This document shows positions 1-7,273 of a DNA stretch of 64,000 bases, in pieces (positions within the stretch are counted from its first letter, which is position 1; each line of letters starts with the position of its first letter). The DNA is from Enterococcus viikkiensis (GTDB taxonomy: Bacteria; Bacillota; Bacilli; Lactobacillales; Enterococcaceae). The notes beneath the pieces are model-generated. The model was not told where the DNA came from. It saw nothing but the letters and a program-made list of their open reading frames with translations, and made no database searches. The translations under genes and the position numbers were made by a program. The stretch is from assembly GCF_005405345.1 (NCBI RefSeq), contig NZ_BJDW01000003.1, positions 143,119 through 207,118 on the forward strand, read 5' to 3'.

Positions 1-207
1 TAAATAAATTCGTTGAACTTCTAGTTCTTCCAACACATTATTTAGTACATCCATAAAACTTGGAATCCCATTATCGACGGCAAGATCGATTTTTTCCGTT
101 GTCTGAGGGACGGGCATCCCCGCATCGCCAATACTTAATAGATCAAAATGACCCATTTGGGCAATCACCCGTGAGATATCTGAGTTGATGACTTTTGTTT
201 TTTTCAT
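1..207 (-). CDS. rbsD: D-ribose pyranase RbsD (N-terminal part; runs off the window)
   Basis: Only the first 69 codons are present; the gene continues beyond base 1. RbsD interconverts beta-pyranose and beta-furanose forms of ribose so that the kinase receives the furanose. The visible N-terminus reads [20 protein letters not shown]; His20 and Asp28 sit where the family has its catalytic His and Asp, and the GDAGMPVP stretch is typical. The ATG is preceded by AAAGGA. It begins 16 bases after rbsK stops and is evidently co-transcribed with it. Ribose transport genes probably follow outside the window (inference). Confidence 0.93.
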   Translation of the reverse strand, partial: MKKTKVINSDISRVIAQMGHFDLLSIGDAGMPVPQTTEKIDLAVDNGIPSFMDVLNNVLEELEVQRIYL

Positions 208-223
208 AGTAAACGTCCTTTCT

Positions 224-1129
224 CTACACTAATTCGTTTTTATAAGGGATCGATGGTTGGGCACCAAAGCGTTGAACAGTTAAGGAAGATGCTTGATTAC
301 CAAATGTAATGGCCTCAGCTAAATTGCTGAAATCTTTTTTTAATACACTACTCATTGCACCAATAAAGGTATCTCCGGCTGCGGTTGTATCCACTGCTTG
401 AACCTTAAAGGCTGGGATGATTCCACTATGTCCTGCCACATCATAAAAGGCTCCTTTACTACCAATCGTGATGATGACCGCTTCAATACCTAATTGATGC
501 AGTTGATCCGCTGCCGCTTTCAAACTAGCTTCATCGGTCACTTTGATTCCCGTTAAAATTTCAGTTTCTGTTTCATTGGGAATGATCATATCGGTCACTT
601 CCAATAACTCCGTCGGTACTTTTTCTAACGCTGGAGCCGGGTTTAAAATCGTCTTTACCCCGGCTTCACGAGCAATTTTGAAGGCTTCGATCGTACTTTC
701 TAAGGTGCTTTCAAATTGCGCGATCACAAAATCGCTGGCTTTGATCAGCTCTTTATATTCTTCTACCTGCTTAGGGGTAAAGGCGTTGTTCGCACCTGAA
801 TGAATCATAATGCTGTTTTCCCCTTGATCATCAACAATGATATAGGCTTGGCCGGTCGCTTGCTTTTCCAACGTTTCTACACCAGTTACTACGATGCCTT
901 CTTCTTTCAAAAGCGCTAGCATCATTTCACCTGCTTCATCGTTGCCCACTGCGCCGATGAAATTCGTGTTCGCTTCCGCCCGTTTCGCTGCTACGGCTTG
1001 ATTGGCACCTTTTCCGCCACCTGCTGAAAAAATTTCTTTTGTATGCATTGTTTCTCCAGGTTTGGGCATTTGTTTCACTCGGATCGTCCGATCAAGGTTG
1101 ATGCTGCCAATTACTGTAATCGTATTCAT
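224..1129 (-). CDS. rbsK: Ribokinase
   Basis: PfkB-family sugar kinase of 301 residues that phosphorylates D-ribose to ribose 5-phosphate with ATP. The first PfkB signature ([10 protein letters not shown]) is near residues 37-46, and the C-terminal signature DTTAAGDTF near residue 250 supplies the catalytic Asp and anion hole. A GTG lies nine bases upstream in frame (1138), but GGAG is 8 bases before the ATG at 1129 and would abut the GTG, so the ATG is chosen. It is the first gene of an rbsK-rbsD operon transcribed away from rbsR. Two AAAACGTTTT operators lie between its promoter and start codon, so repression by RbsR is expected. Confidence 0.95.
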   Translation of the reverse strand: MNTITVIGSINLDRTIRVKQMPKPGETMHTKEIFSAGGGKGANQAVAAKRAEANTNFIGAVGNDEAGEMMLALLKEEGIVVTGVETLEKQATGQAYIIVDDQGENSIMIHSGANNAFTPKQVEEYKELIKASDFVIAQFESTLESTIEAFKIAREAGVKTILNPAPALEKVPTELLEVTDMIIPNETETEILTGIKVTDEASLKAAADQLHQLGIEAVIITIGSKGAFYDVAGHSGIIPAFKVQAVDTTAAGDTFIGAMSSVLKKDFSNLAEAITFGNQASSLTVQRFGAQPSIPYKNELV

Positions 1130-1180
1130 TTTGTTCACTCCGTTTCGTAGTCGTTAAGTTGAGTCCATTTGCAATTGATT

Positions 1181-1203
1181 AAAACGTTTTATTAAAACGT
1201 TTT
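1181..1203. promoter_or_regulatory. Tandem LacI-family operators upstream of rbsK
   Basis: Two perfect 10-bp palindromes AAAACGTTTT at 1181-1190 and 1194-1203, centres 13 bp apart. The central CG with flanking A/T symmetry is the form bound by LacI/GalR regulators; RbsR, encoded next door, is the obvious ligand (inference). They lie just downstream of the predicted rbsK start of transcription. Confidence 0.8.
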
Positions 1204-1217
1204 AATTCGACACCAAA

Positions 1218-1246
1218 AATATAGCACAGCTTGAAAGCTATTTCAA
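1218..1246 (-). promoter_or_regulatory. Predicted rbsKD promoter
   Basis: On the minus strand, -35 TTGAAA (1241-1246), a 17-bp spacer and -10 TATATT (1218-1223). The -35 overlaps the end of rbsR. Operators flank it on both sides (1181-1203 and 1259-1268), an arrangement compatible with DNA looping. Confidence 0.65.
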
Positions 1247-2230
1247 GCGTGCTGTTGAAAAACGTTTTATTAGTTGAACTGCGAGCATTAATTCTTCCCA
1301 ATCCTTTTCAGGTTCTTGGATTCTTTTTAGCAATAATTCTGCGGTGGTCTGACCTAACTCATAGATAGGCTGAGCAATCGTCGTCAGCTGCGGTGTGACG
1401 TACTCACACATGTCAATATTGTCGTAGCCAATCACGCTATAATCTTGCGGAATTTTCTTGCCCGCTTCTGCTAACCCTAAATAAAGTCCAAATGCCAGCT
1501 CATCATTAATGGCAAAAATCCCTGTGATATCTGTGTCATGAATTTTTTTAGCTGCTTGTCGTCCGCCTTGCTTTGATAGCTCACTATGGATCAGTGTGGC
1601 TTCAGGAAAAATCTCCCGAAAACCAAGCAAACGTGTTGCGATATTTTCCGGCGCATCTTTCGGTAAGACCACCGCAACCTTTTGATGTCCTAGCTCTTGC
1701 AAGTGCTCACCTGCGAGTCTCCCGCCAGTATAATCATCTGTCAAGACCGCATCGCTGAAGCCTTCTGCTTTCTTTTGATCCAACACGATAAACGGTAAAT
1801 TTTTTGTTCGTAACGTTTCATTAATGGCTTGATTTGAGATTGCCGAACTCGCAATAATATAACCATCTACGCCCCGACGACTCAACTCTTCTAAATAATC
1901 TATCTCTTTTTTTGTATCCAGATCGGCATTACATAACAAGGTCACGAAATTTTCCCGATACAATACACCTTCAATTCCACGAATCAATTGACTAAAAAAA
2001 GGGTTCGTAATATCTGGGACTAGCACACCAATGGTCTTACTTTTTTTCATGATCATACGGCGAGCAAAATAATCCGGCTCATAATTCAATGCCTGTTTCG
2101 CGGCTAAAACCTTCTCTACTGTTTTAGGACTGAATTTACCGTCATTTCCGTTTAAAATCTGGGAAACCGTTGCGATTGAGACACCCGATTGTTTCGCAAC
2201 ATCTTTGATCGTAATTTTTTTATTTGTCAT
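1238..2230 (-). CDS. rbsR: LacI-family ribose operon repressor
   Basis: A 330-residue LacI/GalR regulator. The N-terminal helix-turn-helix (KITIKDVAKQSGVSIATVSQ) is followed by the hinge helix region and a periplasmic-binding-protein-like effector domain from about residue 60 (GVLVPDITNPFFSQL), with the family's VIGYDNIDMCEYVTPQLTTI stretch near residue 270. GGAGAG lies 7 bases before the ATG. It lies directly upstream of rbsK and rbsD on the same strand. The assignment as ribose repressor rests on this context; the binding domain resembles other RbsR/CcpA-like proteins. AAAACGTTTT sites are at both ends of the rbsK promoter. Confidence 0.88.
   Translation of the reverse strand: MTNKKITIKDVAKQSGVSIATVSQILNGNDGKFSPKTVEKVLAAKQALNYEPDYFARRMIMKKSKTIGVLVPDITNPFFSQLIRGIEGVLYRENFVTLLCNADLDTKKEIDYLEELSRRGVDGYIIASSAISNQAINETLRTKNLPFIVLDQKKAEGFSDAVLTDDYTGGRLAGEHLQELGHQKVAVVLPKDAPENIATRLLGFREIFPEATLIHSELSKQGGRQAAKKIHDTDITGIFAINDELAFGLYLGLAEAGKKIPQDYSVIGYDNIDMCEYVTPQLTTIAQPIYELGQTTAELLLKRIQEPEKDWEELMLAVQLIKRFSTARLK
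1259..1268. promoter_or_regulatory. Third LacI-type operator inside the rbsR 3' end
   Basis: A further AAAACGTTTT palindrome lies within the last codons of rbsR, where it encodes Lys-Arg-Phe. Its centre is about 65 bp from the nearer upstream operator and on the other side of the predicted rbsK promoter. Confidence 0.55.
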
Positions 2231-2305
2231 TTAATTCTCTCCTGCTTTACACTCTGCTACATTTTCTCACGAAAGAGTTTTCCTGTAAATACACTCATCG
2301 AAAAC

Positions 2306-2334
2306 TTGCCAATCCGAGATTATTTTTCTATACT
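2306..2334 (+). promoter_or_regulatory. Predicted promoter of the alpha/beta hydrolase gene
   Basis: TTGCCA (2306-2311), 17-bp spacer, TATACT (2329-2334), about 30 bp ahead of the plus-strand start codon at 2364. Confidence 0.6.
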
Positions 2335-2363
2335 GCTTATGACACGTTTATAGGAGTGAAGGA

Positions 2364-3290
2364 ATGGATAAAAAAACAAAAATCATTTTAGGAATCGTCG
2401 GACTATTAATTATCGCACTTATCGCAGCAGGAAACTATTTTTACTCTTACGCCGTTGTTCCAACGGAAAAAGATTTTATGTCTGAAAGCTCAGAGAAAAA
2501 ATCGGCTGAATTGATCGCAGCCGAAAACTGGTTCAATAATAAAAATAACCGTAGCGAATGGCAGCTGCAGTCAAAAGATGGACTGAAATTATCCGCTTAT
2601 TATTTACCTGCACAAAAAGATCAACACAAAACCGTCATCATCGCTCACGGCTATATGGGGCAAGCCAGCGATATGCCGCAATACGCTAAAATTTATCACG
2701 ATCTCGGCTACAATGTCTTAATGCCGGATGCTCGTGGTCATGGTAAGAGCAAAGGTGATTATATCGGCTTTGGCTGGCCCGAAAGAAAAGACTATCTCCA
2801 ATGGATCGACCGCATCGTTAAGGATGACAGCCAGTCAGAAATCGTTCTTCACGGTGTCAGCATGGGAGCAGCGACAGTTATGATGACTAGCGGCGAAAAG
2901 TTGCCCGAAAATGTCAAAGCCTTCATCGAGGATTGCGGTTATAGCTCTGCGAAAGATGAGTTAAGCTATCAGTTAAAGGATATGTTCAACCTACCAGCCT
3001 TTCCGTTGATTCCTGTAACCAGTCTAATTACAAAAATCCGTGCAGGCTACTTCTTTGGCGAAGCCAATGCAGTTAAGCAGCTCCACAATAATACGAAACC
3101 GATGCTCTTTATTCATGGAGACAAGGATGATTTTGTCCCATTTTCAATGCTAGATAAAGTCTACGGAGCTACTAAAGGACCCAAAGAAAAATATGTCGTT
3201 CACGGTGCGAAACATGCCGAAGCCTTGAGTACTGATCCGGCTATGTATCAGGAAAAAGTCACTGGATTTTTGGAGACGTATGTGAAATAA
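2364..3290 (+). CDS. Membrane-anchored alpha/beta hydrolase (serine aminopeptidase S33-like)
   Basis: A 308-residue protein with an N-terminal membrane segment (about residues 7-28) after a Lys-rich start, so the catalytic part should lie outside the cell. The fold is recognisable from the oxyanion region HGYMG (about 94), DARGHGKS (about 122) and the nucleophile elbow GVSMGA (about 164, Ser). A later HGDKDDFVPF supplies the acid and a C-terminal GAKHAEA the histidine, completing a Ser-Asp-His triad. AGGAG precedes the ATG. It is monocistronic, with its own promoter and terminator. The substrate is unknown; close relatives are annotated as cell-surface hydrolases. Confidence 0.85.
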   Translation: MDKKTKIILGIVGLLIIALIAAGNYFYSYAVVPTEKDFMSESSEKKSAELIAAENWFNNKNNRSEWQLQSKDGLKLSAYYLPAQKDQHKTVIIAHGYMGQASDMPQYAKIYHDLGYNVLMPDARGHGKSKGDYIGFGWPERKDYLQWIDRIVKDDSQSEIVLHGVSMGAATVMMTSGEKLPENVKAFIEDCGYSSAKDELSYQLKDMFNLPAFPLIPVTSLITKIRAGYFFGEANAVKQLHNNTKPMLFIHGDKDDFVPFSMLDKVYGATKGPKEKYVVHGAKHAEALSTDPAMYQEKVTGFLETYVK

Positions 3291-3295
3291 AGCGT

Positions 3296-3327
3296 AACGA
3301 GGATTCTCCTCGTTGCGTTTTTTTTTT
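3296..3327 (+). terminator. Intrinsic terminator of the hydrolase gene
   Basis: An 8-bp stem AACGAGGA/TCCTCGTT with a 3-base loop, followed after GCG by ten T residues. Confidence 0.85.
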
Positions 3328-3465
3328 ACGTCTATTTCTTACAGTTTTCGTTTCACCGGGTTTCGTTTCTTGTCACAGTGAATCCTACACCAGCAATTTT
3401 GTTTCACTCGGCAACCTCTTTTAGCTAGAGGAGAAAGTGATCCGCCCACTTCTCACTTTTTTCAC

Positions 3466-3849
3466 TTACGGAACAGTTCCATAATACCGTCTTTCTCGAT
3501 ATATTTTTTGAATCCTTACCACCTGTTTCCAATGACGAAACACGGGATGTTGACTAAACATCTGCAGCAGTAACAACGCCCATTCTGCCACGGAAAAATA
3601 CGCCCGAAAATAGTAAAAATAGCGTCTCATACTGCTTGTGGGTGCATCTATATAAAGTGTGCGAATCAATTCGCGACACGGGGTCTCAAGCGCTTCTGTT
3701 CCTAATTGATCACGAATCTGCAATACACGAACCAGCTTGATCACGCAGTTTTTATTTTTGCTGACTTGGTAATACAACGTAATTCTTTTTTCCAACGTTT
3801 GGGGCTTTAAACTAAATAGCTGCTTCGCTGTAAAGGGCTGTTCTTGCAT
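3466..3849 (-). CDS. Hypothetical protein
   Basis: A 127-residue protein I do not recognise. GGGGGTG is placed correctly for the ATG at 3849, so this start is preferred to the in-frame GTG at 3876. The sequence is basic and rich in Arg, Tyr and Phe, particularly from about residue 75 on (SSMRRYFYYFRAYFS) and at the C-terminus (KIYRERRYYG). It has a hydrophobic stretch AEWALLLLQMF but no clear signal peptide or transmembrane helix. It stands alone between a hydrolase and the PTS operon. Spacing and RBS suggest it is a real gene, but no function can be assigned. Confidence 0.6.
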   Translation of the reverse strand: MQEQPFTAKQLFSLKPQTLEKRITLYYQVSKNKNCVIKLVRVLQIRDQLGTEALETPCRELIRTLYIDAPTSSMRRYFYYFRAYFSVAEWALLLLQMFSQHPVFRHWKQVVRIQKIYRERRYYGTVP

Positions 3850-3969
3850 ATTCGTCACCCCCTTTTTTCTCTTCACTACTATTAACGAAAGTTTCTGGAC
3901 AAATGCGTACCTTTTTTTATTTTTTTAATCGTTTAAATAGATTTTTTATTTATTGGTCGATACGTGCAA

Positions 3970-4005
3970 CAAAAAAAGCAGATCACTGTTTAAGTTGATC
4001 TGCTT
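3970..4005 (-). terminator. Terminator of the galactitol-type PTS operon
   Basis: A 10-bp perfect stem AAGCAGATCA/TGATCTGCTT (3976-3985 with 3996-4005) followed on the minus strand by seven T residues, 12 bases after the dehydrogenase stop. Confidence 0.9.
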
Positions 4006-4016
4006 CTCTTATTTTT

Positions 4017-5075
4017 TTAAAATTCTCCTGGATTCGACTCAATCATGACTTTGATCTCGTTGCCTTCCATCACTTTATCAAATGCTGTCCGCCATTCTTC
4101 CAACGGATATTTTTTGGTAATCATCTCATCGATATTAATCGCACCTTTAGCCAGTAAATGAATCGCAATCGGCCAATCGTACGGATTTTGTGAGCGGCTA
4201 CCAATGTATTGAATCTCACGTTGAATGATCGATTCCGTGTCAAGATCCACCATTTTGTTAGCAAAAAGTCCGACTTGTACGAATTGCCCTTGCTTCCGAA
4301 TCAACGGCAAGCTGGCATTCACTGCCGGCACGGCACCCGAGGCATCATACACTTTATCAACGCCATAGCCATCGGTTACTTCGTTGACCACCGCCGCTAA
4401 ATCTTCTTTCATTGTATCCACAATAATATCCGCACCGAGTTTCTTCGCCAATTCCAAACGATGGGCATCTTTTGTGATCCCAGTCATAATAACGAAAGCG
4501 CCGATTTCCTTAGCGATTTGCAGTAAGAACAAGCCGATTGGTCCAGGTCCCATAATAATGATCGTATCCCGTAATTCCAAGTGACTCTTCTGATACATTG
4601 CATGGACACAGCAAGCCAACGGTTCACTCATCGCTGCCCCTTCAAAACTTAGATGATCCGGTAAAATATGAATACTTTCTTCACGAGCCAAGACGTAATT
4701 TGCCATACTACCATTTTGCTGTGTACCGATTCCTTTACGATAAGGACATAAATTGTATTGTTTTTCTTTGCAGTAATCACATTTTCCACAGACATAAAAA
4801 GTTGTTTCGCTAGTTACCCGATCGCCTACTTTGACTTTTGTGACCTTTTCGCCAACGTCAACGACTTCACCAGAAAATTCATGGCCTAGTACAACCGGCG
4901 TCGTTGGATTTTTGTATTCCCCTTTAAACGTATGGATGTCTGATCCACAGATCCCAGTGTACGCTACTTTGATTAATACTTTGTCGTCTACTGCCTCTGG
5001 TACTGGTAAGTCGATAAATGCCATTTGGTCATAACCGGGCGCTTGCTTCGAGACGCCCTTCATCATTTTACTCAT
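4017..5075 (-). CDS. gatD: Zinc-dependent polyol-phosphate dehydrogenase (galactitol-1-phosphate 5-dehydrogenase-like)
   Basis: A 352-residue medium-chain dehydrogenase/reductase. Catalytic zinc ligands are visible as Cys43 (GICGSD) and His65-Glu66 (GHEF); structural zinc Cys residues are at 96, 99, 102 and 110. The NAD-binding GPGPIGLF lies near residue 176. In a galactitol PTS operon such an enzyme oxidises galactitol 1-phosphate to tagatose 6-phosphate; that reaction is inferred from its position 13 bases after the EIIC gene. No tagatose-6-phosphate kinase or aldolase gene is nearby, so another hexitol or pentitol phosphate is possible. It is the last gene of the operon. Confidence 0.75.
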   Translation of the reverse strand: MSKMMKGVSKQAPGYDQMAFIDLPVPEAVDDKVLIKVAYTGICGSDIHTFKGEYKNPTTPVVLGHEFSGEVVDVGEKVTKVKVGDRVTSETTFYVCGKCDYCKEKQYNLCPYRKGIGTQQNGSMANYVLAREESIHILPDHLSFEGAAMSEPLACCVHAMYQKSHLELRDTIIIMGPGPIGLFLLQIAKEIGAFVIMTGITKDAHRLELAKKLGADIIVDTMKEDLAAVVNEVTDGYGVDKVYDASGAVPAVNASLPLIRKQGQFVQVGLFANKMVDLDTESIIQREIQYIGSRSQNPYDWPIAIHLLAKGAINIDEMITKKYPLEEWRTAFDKVMEGNEIKVMIESNPGEF

Positions 5076-5088
5076 TTCAATAAGCCCC

Positions 5089-6357
5089 CTACATTACTTG
5101 TGCTACTAATTCTGAGAATTTCAAGAAGATCCATTTTAAGAAGTTTCCGCCGGTATCTAAGTTAGTGATTTCAGCGGCACCATCTGGGAATTTGACGATT
5201 CCTTGAGCCATTTCCGTAATAACTGGTGCAAAGTTTGTTGCCATCAATAACGCCGCAGCCATAACGACAGTCAATGAAATAACTGAGTGCAAAATATTTC
5301 CCTTACGACTTGGTACCACCAACGCTGCGAAGAATGGGATCGTTGCTAAGTCACCAAAAGGCAAGACACGGTTTCCTGGTAAAATAACCGCTAAGAATAA
5401 AGTGATCGGTACCATCAAAAGACCGGTTGATAACGCCGCAGGAGACCCTGTTGCTAACGCGGCATCCATTCCTAGATAGATTTCGCGATCGCCGTAACGG
5501 CTTTGTAGTAGTTTTTGTGCTCCCTCTTGAATTGGAATTAAGCCTTCCATCAAGATTTTAACCATCCGTGGCATCAAGAACATCACACCACCCATGTTCA
5601 TTCCGATTTGTAAAATCCCAATCAAATCGTAGCCACCTAACAAGCCTAAGAACATCCCGATGATAATCCCCATGATCATTGGCTCGCCAAAAATACCAAA
5701 ACGTTTTTGAATCGTTTCTGGTTTTACATCTAATTTATTAATTCCAGGAATTTTATCTACCAACCAACCTACTGGTAACGCTAGAACAGCGTATCCTTGC
5801 GCCGATCCGGTTGTGATACTAATTCCTTCTAAGCCATAATATTCTTGAACTTTTGGAGCGGTTTTGTCAGCGATAATTTGGATAATAATCGTAAACAAAA
5901 TCCCACACAAGATGCCAAAGAAAAAACTTTTTGTTACAATATAACCAGTTGCTGCTACAGAACTAACATGCCAGTAGTTCCAGATATCGATATTTAATGT
6001 TTTGGTCCGGTTTAGCGCCAACATAATTAAATTCACGATTAAAATCACTGGAATCATCACAGCCGCGATTGGTTGCGCCCAAGTCCCGGCTGAGACTGCT
6101 GGCCAGCCAGCATCAATGATCGTTAGATTCAATCCGAATCGTTCAACCATCGCTTGCGCTGCAGGACCAACGTTTGTAGTCAAGACCGTAATGACCAGGT
6201 TAATCCCGATCATCCCGATACCTACTGTTATCCCTGAAATAATTGCTTTTTTAATTGGCACTCTAAAAATAAGACCAACGATAAAGATAATGATCGGCAA
6301 CATAACACTGGGTCCGGCACCTAAAATACTCTGTACCACATCCATTAAACCATCCAT
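5089..6357 (-). CDS. gatC: PTS galactitol-family permease, EIIC
   Basis: A 422-residue integral membrane protein with roughly ten hydrophobic segments, matching the EIIC-gat family in length. Characteristic stretches include the N-terminal GAGPSVMLPIIIFIVGL, the central RFGIFGEPMIMG and the loop QSRYGDREIYLGMDAALATG. It forms the translocation channel of a polyol PTS whose EIIA and EIIB partners are encoded just upstream. AGGAGG is 8 bases before the ATG. Substrate specificity is inferred from family and dehydrogenase context only. Confidence 0.85.
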   Translation of the reverse strand: MDGLMDVVQSILGAGPSVMLPIIIFIVGLIFRVPIKKAIISGITVGIGMIGINLVITVLTTNVGPAAQAMVERFGLNLTIIDAGWPAVSAGTWAQPIAAVMIPVILIVNLIMLALNRTKTLNIDIWNYWHVSSVAATGYIVTKSFFFGILCGILFTIIIQIIADKTAPKVQEYYGLEGISITTGSAQGYAVLALPVGWLVDKIPGINKLDVKPETIQKRFGIFGEPMIMGIIIGMFLGLLGGYDLIGILQIGMNMGGVMFLMPRMVKILMEGLIPIQEGAQKLLQSRYGDREIYLGMDAALATGSPAALSTGLLMVPITLFLAVILPGNRVLPFGDLATIPFFAALVVPSRKGNILHSVISLTVVMAAALLMATNFAPVITEMAQGIVKFPDGAAEITNLDTGGNFLKWIFLKFSELVAQVM

Positions 6358-6414
6358 ACATATTTCCTCCTATGCTATAAATTAATTTTTTAAACCCCTG
6401 TTTTAACGGTGCAA

Positions 6415-6437
6415 TTTCCCACGTTAGACGTGGGAAA
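6415..6437. other. Perfect hairpin between EIIB and EIIC genes
   Basis: TTTCCCACGT and ACGTGGGAAA form a 10-bp stem with a 3-base loop. No U-run follows on the transcribed strand, so it is not an ordinary terminator. A role in mRNA processing or differential stability between the soluble and membrane components is inferred. Confidence 0.6.
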
Positions 6438-6448
6438 CTGCTCATTTA

Positions 6449-6736
6449 TTAAATAGCTTTTGCGGCTTCAATAATTTGTGCTTCCACTTTATCCGCTCCG
6501 ATTCCAGTTAAAAATGCCATTGCTTTAATCGCTGGAATCTTGTATTCCGTTGGTAGCATTGTTGTTGAAATCAACATATCCGCGTCATCTTGTTTCGAAG
6601 CCGCTTCAGAAATTTTAATTTGCGTAATTTCTACTGGCATTTGATTTCTAGCAAATAAATCCTCGACTTTTTTCATTACGACTGTTGATGTTGCGATTCC
6701 TGCTCCACAAGCTACTAATACGCGAATTTTTTTCAT
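6449..6736 (-). CDS. gatB: PTS galactitol-family EIIB
   Basis: A 95-residue EIIB of the lactose/galactitol fold. The phosphorylatable Cys10 lies in the P-loop-like VACGAGIATSTVV, immediately after the first beta strand. It takes a phosphoryl group from EIIA and passes it to the sugar carried by EIIC. The length and the CGAGxATS motif are typical. It lies between EIIA and EIIC in the operon; the 91-base gap to EIIC contains the hairpin at 6415-6437. Confidence 0.88.
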   Translation of the reverse strand: MKKIRVLVACGAGIATSTVVMKKVEDLFARNQMPVEITQIKISEAASKQDDADMLISTTMLPTEYKIPAIKAMAFLTGIGADKVEAQIIEAAKAI

Positions 6737-6796
6737 GATAACTATCCCCTTTTTCTTTTTAATATATTTATTTTCTTCCAGCTAAAAAGCTGATTT

Positions 6797-7273
6797 CTAT
6801 AACTGATTTTTTTCGATGATCGTGATTAATTCATTTTCCGTTGTTGCTAATAAAAGCTCTGATAAAACGGCTTCATTTTGTAAGAGTCCCATCAAAGATT
6901 GCAGCATCTCCAGTTGCGCATGGGGTTGGTTTAGTCCTAAGACAAAGACAATCTGTGCTTTGACTTGTTGATTATTATCTTCCATGCTGTAAAAACTCAC
7001 TGGATCTTGCAAGGTAATCACTGCTACGAATTCTTCTAAGATGCACTCAGCATCTGTATGGGGAATCGCCGCCCCAAAATTTACTAATTGAATTCCGGTT
7101 GGAAAAGTCTCTTCTCGTTTTTTAATTCGTTCTAAAAAGTCTTCCCTCACCCAACCAAGATCGGAAGCTTTGGCAGCAATCTGCTCAAATAGCTCGTCTC
7201 GGGAAGAAAAATTTTCTTGTGTGAAAACCAACGGCGCCTTTACATACGAACTTAGTGTCGCTTCTCCCATCAT
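6797..7273 (-). CDS. gatA: PTS EIIA of the mannitol/fructose type (galactitol family)
   Basis: A 158-residue EIIA domain with the phosphorylation histidine at position 72 in NFGAAIPHTDAE. It accepts phosphate from HPr and donates it to EIIB. Its ATG overlaps the TGA of the upstream regulator gene (ATGA), which implies translational coupling; GGAGG is at the right distance for that ATG, whereas an in-frame TTG further upstream (7285) has none. Confidence 0.85.
   Translation of the reverse strand: MMGEATLSSYVKAPLVFTQENFSSRDELFEQIAAKASDLGWVREDFLERIKKREETFPTGIQLVNFGAAIPHTDAECILEEFVAVITLQDPVSFYSMEDNNQQVKAQIVFVLGLNQPHAQLEMLQSLMGLLQNEAVLSELLLATTENELITIIEKNQL

Noticed and set aside
3431..3462. Hairpin near AGAAAGTG...CACTTCTCAC followed by T residues
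   Set aside because: The stem is bulged, and the plus-strand hydrolase gene already has a good terminator; too weak to list as a terminator.
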